Source: Pontiella sp.
GTDB lineage: Bacteria > Verrucomicrobiota > Kiritimatiellia > Kiritimatiellales > Pontiellaceae
Length of the DNA: 11,607 bases
Direction: 5' to 3'
Assembly: GCA_029935255.1 (NCBI GenBank)
Contig: JAOZKS010000050.1
Coordinates: 1-11,607, forward strand
How positions within the stretch are numbered: position 1 is the first letter of the stretch; the number at the start of each line of letters is the position of its first letter. A program made the position numbers and the translations under genes. The notes under the pieces were generated by a model, which was not told the origin of the DNA, made no database searches, and was given only the letters and a program-made list of their open reading frames with translations. Below, piece by piece: positions 5,445 to 11,607 of this stretch.

Positions 5445-7809
5445 TTTTTTAGTCAAATGGGGTAAATGGTTGTTTCCGGCGCTAGGATGTCTTGTGCTGT
5501 TTTCATTCGTTCATGTGCTTCAAAATTTTGGAAACTTTACTCTCCCGACTTGGAGTGTGGTTGGCTTGGGGATGGTTTGGGGAATCACGCTGCTGGGTTA
5601 TGTGCTTCAGCTGAATATCCTGAACCGTATCGGTGGATGGGCCGTAGTGTTTGTGGCGATCATTATCTTGGCAGGAACGTTGTTGCCGAAGGAGACGGTG
5701 GGTCACTACCCTCAGCGGGCATCGCAATCCGTTACACAGGATTTTGACACGGCGTGGAAGGCGGTCTATGGAAAAGATGTCTTCAAGGAATTTAGTCTGC
5801 ACCAACACCTGATGCAATATGCAGAAAGCCTATCGGAGTTTGATATACACCGTGCGGGACAGATCGGTTTGTTTTTCCTGTTTGGGTTGGCACTAGGCAT
5901 TTGTTTTCTTTTCCCGTTGGATCCTGCGCAGCGATGGAACTATAGCGGTGGCCTCCTGCTCTTATGCTGTGCTGGTGGCCTGTGGGCGCTACAGCTTGAG
6001 TTGTTGCAAGTCTTGTCGCCAACGCGCGAGGTTACCTTTGTCGGGTTTCTCGAAAGTCTGATCGGGGTGGTGGGTGGGGTTTGTGTGTTTGCCCTGTTTA
6101 ACATCGCTTATGCCACGCGGAAAAAGACGTTGTCGGATCGGCGCTTCAATGTGCTGGGCGTGGGTATCGATGCGGTCAATATGGAGGACTGTCTTGATCT
6201 CTTTGAGGAGATCATCGGCAGTCAGGCTTTGGGCTTTGGGCATGAGGCATTAGAAGGAAATCTTCCCGACAACTATCGTTCAGCAACCATCAACTTATCA
6301 AGCGGTCTTAAGACCCGCCTCCCGGCGATGACGACGGCCATGGGCGTGGCAGGGATTGTCGAGTCGCGGCGCAAGCAAAAGCTCCAACGCATTCTGAATG
6401 AATCGGTGCTTAATACGCCTGATGGCATGCCGTTGGTTTGGCTGGGAAAGCTGTTTGGCTACCGAAGTGTTGCGCGGGTCTATGGTCCGGATCTGTTGCG
6501 CGATGTCTGTGCCTATGGAGCCGACAAGGGCTGGCGCCATTTTTTCTACGGCGCGGCGGAGGGGATTGTTGAAAAGCTTGAAGGGGTGTTGAAAGAAAAA
6601 CATCCAACCATCGAAATTTCCGGGATCTACTGCCCTCCATTCCGTCCGTTGACCGAAGAGGAGGAGGACGCTGTGGTGGAAAGGGTCAACAGCTCCAACA
6701 CGGATATTTTCTGGATCGGGATCAGTACGCCGAAGCAACTTTACTTCATGGATCAGATTCGTGATCGACTCGACTGCAAGATTATCTGCCCGGTGGGCTA
6801 TGCCTTCGATGTGAATGCCGGGGTGGAAAAAGATGCGCCTGACTGGATTAAATATTCCGGCCTCCAGTGGCTGCATCGCGGCATCAAACAGCCGCGCCTC
6901 TGGAAACGATATTTGCCCGACAATCCCATGTTTATCTATAAGTGCTTCCTGCAGATTCTGCATCTCAAGAAGTTTCCTATGTTTGGACACGACCGATCCA
7001 TTGAGCCGTTTGCGGATGCGGAAGGCTATCCGCGTTTCCCCGCCGGGGTGGTGTCGCTCTCGGCCATGACGTTGGAAAGTGCCCGCGACCGCGTGGCCAA
7101 CTGGGTTGAAACCGGACGGAAGCATTATGTGAATATTTGCACGGCCGATACCGTGGTGCAGTGCTACGACCGGCCGGACATGGCCAGGATTGTGGCCACT
7201 TCCGGCATGTCCACCACCGATGGCATGCCGCTCGTCTGGCTGGCTCGTCACTTTGGTTTCACGGAGGCCTCCCGAGTCTATGGTCCCGACCTTATGTTGG
7301 CGCTGTGTGCGCTCAGCGAGGAAAAAGGATATAGCCACTATTTTTATGGAGCGACCGATGAAGTGCTTGAACAGCTCCGAACCAATCTGCTGGAGAAATT
7401 CCCCAAGCTCAACATTGCAGGCATGTATTCCCCGCCGTTCCGTCCGTTGACCGATGAGGAAAAAGGCGAGGTGTCGGAGCGAATCAATACGGCAAAGCCG
7501 GATATGGTCTGGTGCGGACTGGGCACGCCGAAGCAGGATTATTGGGTGGCGGAGTTTCGGCCTCGTTTGGATTGTGCCGCCATCCTCGCCGTGGGTGCGG
7601 CATTCAATTTCCACGCCGGGCATGTTCGCCAGTCACCGCGCTGGATGATGAAGAATGGATTGGAATGGTTGTTCCGTCTATGGGTTGAACCCAAGCGTCT
7701 TTGGAGACGTTACATCATTGGAAACCCGCGATTTGTCTTCCAAACCTTTAAGCAGGTGATCCGTGCGCGGGGGATTCGCAAGCGGATGACTGTTTCTGGT
7801 AAGGGATAA
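5437..7809 (+). CDS. VanZ-like membrane domain fused to two tandem GT26 (WecG/TagA/CpsF) glycosyltransferase domains
   Basis: Protein of 790 residues. Residues 1-226 form a VanZ-like membrane domain: helices at about 11-27, 41-58, 67-84, 140-160, 171-192 and 205-224, with the H138-RAGQIGLFFLFG helix and the ELLQVLSPTRE motif (188-198). Two WecG/TagA/CpsF domains follow, at about 236-515 and 537-775. Both keep the catalytic DGMPLVW (329-335 and 595-601), VYGPDL, PPFRPLT and TPKQ (431-434 and 697-700). The second domain is canonical (VNICTADTVV, GLGTPKQ, VGAAFNFHAG, GLEWLFRL). The first has drifted (GISTPKQ, VGYAFDVNAG, GLQWLHRG) and carries a heptad-encoded insert (about 263-295). GT26 enzymes add ManNAc, ManNAcA or related sugars to undecaprenyl-linked acceptors. 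One copy may be a structural or regulatory partner. The gene starts inside the GT9 gene with no strong ribosome site, suggesting coupled translation. Confidence 0.9.
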   Translation: MGSFLVKWGKWLFPALGCLVLFSFVHVLQNFGNFTLPTWSVVGLGMVWGITLLGYVLQLNILNRIGGWAVVFVAIIILAGTLLPKETVGHYPQRASQSVTQDFDTAWKAVYGKDVFKEFSLHQHLMQYAESLSEFDIHRAGQIGLFFLFGLALGICFLFPLDPAQRWNYSGGLLLLCCAGGLWALQLELLQVLSPTREVTFVGFLESLIGVVGGVCVFALFNIAYATRKKTLSDRRFNVLGVGIDAVNMEDCLDLFEEIIGSQALGFGHEALEGNLPDNYRSATINLSSGLKTRLPAMTTAMGVAGIVESRRKQKLQRILNESVLNTPDGMPLVWLGKLFGYRSVARVYGPDLLRDVCAYGADKGWRHFFYGAAEGIVEKLEGVLKEKHPTIEISGIYCPPFRPLTEEEEDAVVERVNSSNTDIFWIGISTPKQLYFMDQIRDRLDCKIICPVGYAFDVNAGVEKDAPDWIKYSGLQWLHRGIKQPRLWKRYLPDNPMFIYKCFLQILHLKKFPMFGHDRSIEPFADAEGYPRFPAGVVSLSAMTLESARDRVANWVETGRKHYVNICTADTVVQCYDRPDMARIVATSGMSTTDGMPLVWLARHFGFTEASRVYGPDLMLALCALSEEKGYSHYFYGATDEVLEQLRTNLLEKFPKLNIAGMYSPPFRPLTDEEKGEVSERINTAKPDMVWCGLGTPKQDYWVAEFRPRLDCAAILAVGAAFNFHAGHVRQSPRWMMKNGLEWLFRLWVEPKRLWRRYIIGNPRFVFQTFKQVIRARGIRKRMTVSGKG
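6225..6322 (+). repeat. Heptad-periodic tract L inside the first GT26 domain
   Basis: Fourteen 7-nt units. Two identical GGCTTTG (6225-6238) are followed by GGCATGA and GGCATTA, then degenerate units, then CAGCAAC and CATCAAC (6281-6294). GGCTTTG is the reverse-strand form of the CCCAAAG words in the GT2 gene. The tract encodes about residues 263-295, ahead of AMTTAMGVAGIVESRR, where ordinary GT26 domains have only a short link. Confidence 0.75.
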
Positions 7810-7812
7810 TTG

Positions 7813-9351
7813 ATGAAATTATTTAGGTTGCTTATCCTTGTTCTATGTGTGGCCATATTGGCAGGTGCGCTTGTCACCTATGCCTGGTGGCGGAATTTCA
7901 GGGTTATGCTACCGATTGAATGGTGGAGCTGGTTCGGATTATTACTGGTGGTCTGTGGTTTAACTTTGGTAAATATTTTGGTGCGCTGGGTCAAGTGGCG
8001 GTATCTCTGTCGCCGCCATGGTTTACGCATCCCTGCGAGAAGAGGCCTTGGTGTATTCCTTTCCACCTTGCCGGCCATGCTGACGCCTTTCTATGTCGGC
8101 GAACTGATCCGGCTTCCTTTAATGGGCATACCCGTCCGTCACGGCATTGCCCGTATGATGCGGATTTTTCTGTTGGAACGCGGGGCGGATGTCCTCGTGC
8201 TTGCAAGTTTTGTTTTTGCGGGAAGCCCCTTATGGTTTTTTGTCCTTTTGGCGGGGGGCTGGCTACTGCCCTTAACCTTCGGCCGTTTCTATCAATCAGG
8301 GTGGGGCAGTATTGTGCCGCTTGCGTTCGTGGCATGGTGTCTTCCGGTAGCCGCTCTTTATATTCTGGTTCAAAGTTCTACGGGAACAGGTTCTTTCGGA
8401 ACCATGGCATCGGTGTTTGGCCAAGGCACACTGTTTGGCGGTTTGTCCGGAATACCTTTGGGCGTAGGAATAACGGGGACCAGTATTCTGCAAGGTCTGC
8501 TAGACTTGGGAGTGTCTGAACAGAGTGCCTTGTGGATCGTTTCCGTATTTCGGTTAGGAACTTCCTGGTTTGCTTTAGGGCTTGGTGGCATTGCATTGCT
8601 AGGGCTGGTAGTGTGGATCAAAAAAAACAACAGTGCCAAAAACCATTTTGACTCGATCGCCGATCAGTATGTCGAAGAGATTCCTGAGCATATCCGCAGG
8701 CACCTGCTGCGGCGCAAAGTCGAGGCTATTGTGAACACCATGGGAGGTGTTGATGGAAAAGCCGGGCTTGATGTTGGTTGCGGACAAGGGGAGTATTCCC
8801 TCCAGTTTGCTTTGCAAGGCGCGGAGATGACGGGCGTTGATTTATCGGATAGCCAACTGGTGTGGGCGCGACGAAATGCGGATTCCAAAGACCTTGAGGT
8901 GGAGTGGGTGGAGGCTTCCGCCGATCAACTGCCCTTCCCGGATGGCCAGTTTGATTTTGTCTATTGTGTGAACATGCTCCACCACATGGACAATCCAGAT
9001 GCGCAAGTCCGCGCTCTGGGTGAAATGGGGCGTGTGCTCCGCCCGGGCGGTAAAATATTTGTACACGAAATGAATCCGCTGAATCCCTTGTTTCGCTTCT
9101 ACATGGGCTATCTGTTCCCGGTTCTGAATGCAATCGATGAGGGGACGGAGTGGTGGGTCAACCCATTGAGACTTCCTGAAGTCGCGCAGGGTGTCTGGTT
9201 GGAACGAAAACTCTACTTCACGTTTCTCCCTGATTTTGTGCCGCATTACATTTGGAGTGTTTTTCGGCCGCTGGAATCCTGGTTAGAACGATCCTGTGTC
9301 CAGCGAAATAGCGCTCACTTTATGGCCATCTGGGAAAAAGGGAATGACTGA
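7813..9351 (+). CDS. Flippase-like (LPG synthase TM/AglD-type) membrane domain fused to a SAM-dependent methyltransferase
   Basis: Protein of 512 residues. I chose ATG 7813 (a TTG at 7810 also fits) because GGTAAGGGA at 7798-7806 is well spaced. The N-terminal part (about 1-270) is polytopic and carries the PF03706 motifs PFYVGELIRLPLM (92-104) and ERGADVLVL (122-130). These proteins are thought to move or modify lipid-linked substrates. After a short Lys/Asn linker (270-278) comes a class I methyltransferase: GLDVGCGQGEYS (318-329, SAM site), TGVDLS with the ribose-binding Asp at 343, ASADQLPFPDG (368-378), FDFVYCVNMLHH and VLRPGGKIFVHE (408-419). Its substrate is unknown; a glycan or lipid carrier is plausible from context. 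The domain boundary holds an A8 run forming A-AAA-AAC. The next gene overlaps its end by 8 nt. Confidence 0.88.
   Translation: MKLFRLLILVLCVAILAGALVTYAWWRNFRVMLPIEWWSWFGLLLVVCGLTLVNILVRWVKWRYLCRRHGLRIPARRGLGVFLSTLPAMLTPFYVGELIRLPLMGIPVRHGIARMMRIFLLERGADVLVLASFVFAGSPLWFFVLLAGGWLLPLTFGRFYQSGWGSIVPLAFVAWCLPVAALYILVQSSTGTGSFGTMASVFGQGTLFGGLSGIPLGVGITGTSILQGLLDLGVSEQSALWIVSVFRLGTSWFALGLGGIALLGLVVWIKKNNSAKNHFDSIADQYVEEIPEHIRRHLLRRKVEAIVNTMGGVDGKAGLDVGCGQGEYSLQFALQGAEMTGVDLSDSQLVWARRNADSKDLEVEWVEASADQLPFPDGQFDFVYCVNMLHHMDNPDAQVRALGEMGRVLRPGGKIFVHEMNPLNPLFRFYMGYLFPVLNAIDEGTEWWVNPLRLPEVAQGVWLERKLYFTFLPDFVPHYIWSVFRPLESWLERSCVQRNSAHFMAIWEKGND
8622..8628 (+). other. Candidate -1 frameshift slippery heptamer at the flippase/methyltransferase boundary
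   Basis: A AAA AAC stands in the correct zero-frame phase (AAA AAC are codons 271-272), within an A8 run at 8620-8627. A -1 slip would reach a TGA at 8649-8651 after seven codons and release a flippase-like domain of about 280 residues without the methyltransferase. I see no clear downstream stem-loop or pseudoknot and only a weak upstream purine stretch, so use of the site is uncertain. Confidence 0.35.
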
Positions 9352-10900
9352 AATTCAATCCAGCTCTAAATACCGGACGTGGATAATGCGGGGACTTGTT
9401 TTTTTCGGGTTGGTTCTCTTTTTTCTGGCAACGAGTCCGGTTAACCGATCCGAGGCGGAAGATGCTTATGACTATGCATGGCGTGTTGAAACCTCGTCAG
9501 GGGTTGACTTGCTGGACGGAAACCACCTCTTGTATTTTCCGGCCATGAAAATGCTTTATGAGGCAGTTGAACACTTGGAAATACGTGCGTTTCCCGTGTT
9601 GGTTTGTTTTAGTGCCGTATCTACTGCGGGATTGCTGTTTCTGGTCTATCAACTTCTTCGTCGCCGATTAGGTTTTGAACGGATTGATGCCCTGCTCGCC
9701 AGTGCGGCCCTCGGAAGTTGCTACGGGGTATGGCGCTATGCCGCAGAAGCCGAAATATATGCTATCAGCGGTGCTTTGGCTCTCTTGCTCCTGCTTGTGG
9801 CGGTGGGGGAGGATGGCTATGTCCGACACCCGGTTGTGTCCGCCTTGATTGCCCTTGCAGGGGTGTGCATGCACATCATGAACATCCTTCCGGCTTTTGC
9901 CATTGGTGTGGTTTGTATTTTCCAGAGACGATGGAAGACTGCCATGCTCTACGGTTGTCTCTTTTCGGGCGCGATGCTGTTGCTAGTCGCCCTGTTGTTT
10001 CCATTAGGCTGGGATATCAGAGAAACGTTGCAGGTTTCTCCGCTGGCTTACTCGGGCGGCCTGTTTAAACTGGCTAGCTATCCTCGAGCTTTAATTGGGT
10101 TGGGCTCGGGGATTGTCTCGTCACAATTTGTTTTCGGGTGGGAGGCGGTTCGGCAACTGGCCGTTGAGCTCTTTCCCGGCATGATGTTGAGCGAGGAGTG
10201 TTTCTTTGGCAAGGCCGTCGGGGCATCGCTGGCTTTGACAGGCGCGGTGTTGGCGTTGGCGTGCGCCTTGGCCTTTCTTGCCCTAGTCGTCAGGCTTCCT
10301 TGGAGGAAAGGGTTGGAGCCGCTCCCGGTGGCGGCTAAGAGCATCGCGATGGTTCTAGGTATTTGGTGTGCTATCTTTGTCGCAACTATTTTTAAGTATG
10401 ATTCTGCCGCGCCGGAATTCTGGATTCAAACCATCCCGCCACTGTTTCTTCTGGTTTTTTCCTGTGTGGCTTTACGTGGCGGTGTGGTTCGTTTACGTAT
10501 TGCGATGCTGGTTTTTACAGGACTTCTTTTCATGCATAACGGTTTGGTTGGCATATTGCCTCTTACGAAAGCCAGTACCGACTATAACTACTGCAAGACT
10601 AAACCATTGTTGGAATTGGTAGGTAGGGATGATCTCGTGTTAACGAGCGATAATCCGGTCTATTTTCATTATTTACGATATGTCTGCCATGGCGAAGTAG
10701 TGGACCTCTATGGCATTGGTGCAGGAGGGGAGGATGAGCTGCTCGAACGTGTGGCATCCTGTGCCGGTTCGGTATATGCCTTCGATGATCTGGGAAACCC
10801 TCCCCCCAGCATGCGTCTACGTTTACCTAATCAGTGGGAGCGAGTGAAAAAACTGGGAGAGCGGCTTAGCAAGGATACTACAATTATTCTGCTTCAATAG
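9344..10900 (+). CDS. Polytopic membrane protein, GT-C-like glycosyltransferase candidate
   Basis: Protein of 518 residues. The ATG at 9344 overlaps the end of the methyltransferase gene by 8 nt and has the purine-rich GGGAAAAAGGG just upstream; a longer in-frame start at 9296 would lie wholly inside the previous gene. About 10-11 hydrophobic segments occupy residues 13-400, followed by a soluble tail of about 115 residues (404-518). After the first membrane helix comes an acidic loop (EAEDAYDYAWRVE, 37-49) and NHLLYFPAM (60-68). Later WRYAAEAEIYAISGALALLL (130-149) resembles the corresponding helix of DUF2723/PMT-like proteins. This is the architecture of GT-C enzymes, which take sugars from polyprenyl phosphate on the outer face of the membrane; the acidic first loop would be the active site. 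No exact family is recognised. The tail (LVLTSDNPVYFHYLRYVCHG, 431-450) also recalls such proteins. Confidence 0.75.
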   Translation: MTEIQSSSKYRTWIMRGLVFFGLVLFFLATSPVNRSEAEDAYDYAWRVETSSGVDLLDGNHLLYFPAMKMLYEAVEHLEIRAFPVLVCFSAVSTAGLLFLVYQLLRRRLGFERIDALLASAALGSCYGVWRYAAEAEIYAISGALALLLLLVAVGEDGYVRHPVVSALIALAGVCMHIMNILPAFAIGVVCIFQRRWKTAMLYGCLFSGAMLLLVALLFPLGWDIRETLQVSPLAYSGGLFKLASYPRALIGLGSGIVSSQFVFGWEAVRQLAVELFPGMMLSEECFFGKAVGASLALTGAVLALACALAFLALVVRLPWRKGLEPLPVAAKSIAMVLGIWCAIFVATIFKYDSAAPEFWIQTIPPLFLLVFSCVALRGGVVRLRIAMLVFTGLLFMHNGLVGILPLTKASTDYNYCKTKPLLELVGRDDLVLTSDNPVYFHYLRYVCHGEVVDLYGIGAGGEDELLERVASCAGSVYAFDDLGNPPPSMRLRLPNQWERVKKLGERLSKDTTIILLQ

Positions 10901-10959
10901 GCTTGTGAAGCGGCGAGCAGGTGAAACTACAAGAGTGATTCTAACGAAAGGATATAGAG

Positions 10960-11607
10960 ATGAGTAAGATTTTGGTAACGGGCGGGTGCGGGTTTGTGGG
11001 ACGGCATTTGATCCAGCGGCTTCTGCCCGAAGGGCACGAGGTGCATTGTGTGGATATAATGGAGCCGTTGAGCGGTGCGATTGAGCCTGCCGCCTGGCCG
11101 CTTTTCCAGCCCTTGGAGTTTGCCTCCTTTCATTTCTACTCCGAAGATTGCCGCGCATGGTTCAAACGTATTCAGGATACGGATTTTGACTATGCCTTCC
11201 ACTTGGCCGCCATGGTCGGTGGGCGCGCGATGATTGAGAATAATCCTTTGGCCGTGGCCGACGACCTTTCGATCGATGCGGAATATTGGCAGTGGGCCGT
11301 CAAGGCCCAGCCGGCCAAGACCATCGTGTTCAGTTCCAGTGCCGCCTATCCCATCCACCTTCAGCGCCCCGACCACTACATGCTCCTCAAGGAGGATATG
11401 ATCTCCTTTGATGAAGGACTCGGCATGCCGGATCTGACCTATGGCTGGGCGAAGCTGACTCATGAATACTGTGCTCGGCTGGCCTATGAAAAACATGGCT
11501 TGAAATCGGTCGCCTACCGTCCATTCTCCGGCTATGGCGAATATCAGGACGACACCTATCCGTTTCCGAGAATCTGCAAGCGGGTGTTGGCAAACCGGGG
11601 TGCGGAC
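10960..11607 (+). CDS. NAD-dependent epimerase/dehydratase (extended SDR), 5' part
   Basis: The first 216 residues of a cytosolic nucleotide-sugar-modifying enzyme; the gene runs off the window. The start ATG at 10960 has AAAGGA (10947-10952) 7 nt upstream. The N-terminus ILVTGGCGFVGRHL shows the GxxGxxG NAD-binding loop (8-14), with an Asp at 32 for the adenosine ribose. HLAAMVGG (81-88) matches the family's NAD-contact strand. FSSSAAYP (124-131) carries the catalytic Ser, and YGWAK (161-165) the Tyr-x-x-x-Lys pair. YRPFSGYG (187-194) is the substrate-side motif. The overall pattern fits UDP-glucose/GDP-mannose-type epimerases; the exact reaction cannot be told. A 59-nt gap (10901-10959) separates it from the GT-C-like gene, with no visible terminator, so read-through is likely. 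Confidence 0.88.
   Translation, partial: MSKILVTGGCGFVGRHLIQRLLPEGHEVHCVDIMEPLSGAIEPAAWPLFQPLEFASFHFYSEDCRAWFKRIQDTDFDYAFHLAAMVGGRAMIENNPLAVADDLSIDAEYWQWAVKAQPAKTIVFSSSAAYPIHLQRPDHYMLLKEDMISFDEGLGMPDLTYGWAKLTHEYCARLAYEKHGLKSVAYRPFSGYGEYQDDTYPFPRICKRVLANRGAD

Noticed and set aside
5885..5900. GCACTAGG-like word in the VanZ domain (GGCACTAGGCATT)
   Set aside because: Only about two units long, and it encodes an ordinary membrane helix (GLALGI) that fits the VanZ family, so coincidence is likely.
6298..7623. A 441-codon open frame on the minus strand opposite the GT26 domains
   Set aside because: The + strand frame here shows clear GT26 motifs twice. The antisense product is rich in His, Arg and Pro with no recognisable domain, as expected of a shadow frame in codon-biased DNA.
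10901..10959. Terminator or separate promoter between the GT-C-like gene and the epimerase
   Set aside because: I see no GC-rich hairpin with a T-run and no clear -35/-10 pair in these 59 nt.

Overview
The window looks like part of a cell-surface polysaccharide (O-antigen or exopolysaccharide type) locus of a Gram-negative-type bacterium. All supported genes are on the + strand. The Gram-negative assignment rests on a GT9 (heptosyltransferase-type) enzyme beside an O-antigen ligase/polymerase-type protein. The lineage cannot be fixed from this sequence. The style (large multidomain membrane/glycosyl enzymes, abundant simple repeats) would suit a PVC-group bacterium such as Kiritimatiellota, but that is a guess.

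Layout. 1-120 is the 3' end of an unidentified gene. 122-2302 is a Wzy/WaaL-type O-antigen ligase family membrane protein with a TPR-like C-terminus. 2303-3146 is a break in the polysaccharide genes that holds a small RelE/ParE-type toxin-antitoxin pair between two repeat-rich non-coding stretches. 3147-10900 is a very tight run of five genes with gaps of 3 nt or less or 8-nt overlaps: a GT2 glycosyltransferase; a GT9 glycosyltransferase; a three-part VanZ-like + GT26 + GT26 protein; a flippase-like membrane domain fused to a SAM methyltransferase; and a polytopic GT-C-like membrane protein. After a 59-nt gap, an NAD-dependent sugar epimerase/dehydratase begins at 10960 and runs off the window.

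Working together (inference): the epimerase would supply a nucleotide sugar. GT2, GT9, GT26 and possibly the GT-C-like protein would build the glycan. The flippase-like/methyltransferase protein may move or modify a lipid-linked intermediate. The Wzy/WaaL-type protein would polymerise it or transfer it to its acceptor.

The most striking feature is not a gene. DNA with a strict 7-bp period recurs through the first 6.3 kb, between genes and inside three polysaccharide genes (Wzy-like, GT2, first GT26 domain). It shares a small vocabulary of words (GCACTAG, CCCAAAG or its complement, AGGTCAG/CAGAGGA, CAACCAC). Inside genes the tracts lie in loops or linkers that relatives would not be expected to have, and they stay open. 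Wherever a GCACTAG array would put TAG in the reading frame, that unit carries another triplet. The stop codon of the Wzy-like gene and the start codon of the GT2 gene lie in phase with such tracts. A REP-like palindrome is also embedded in the Wzy-like gene.
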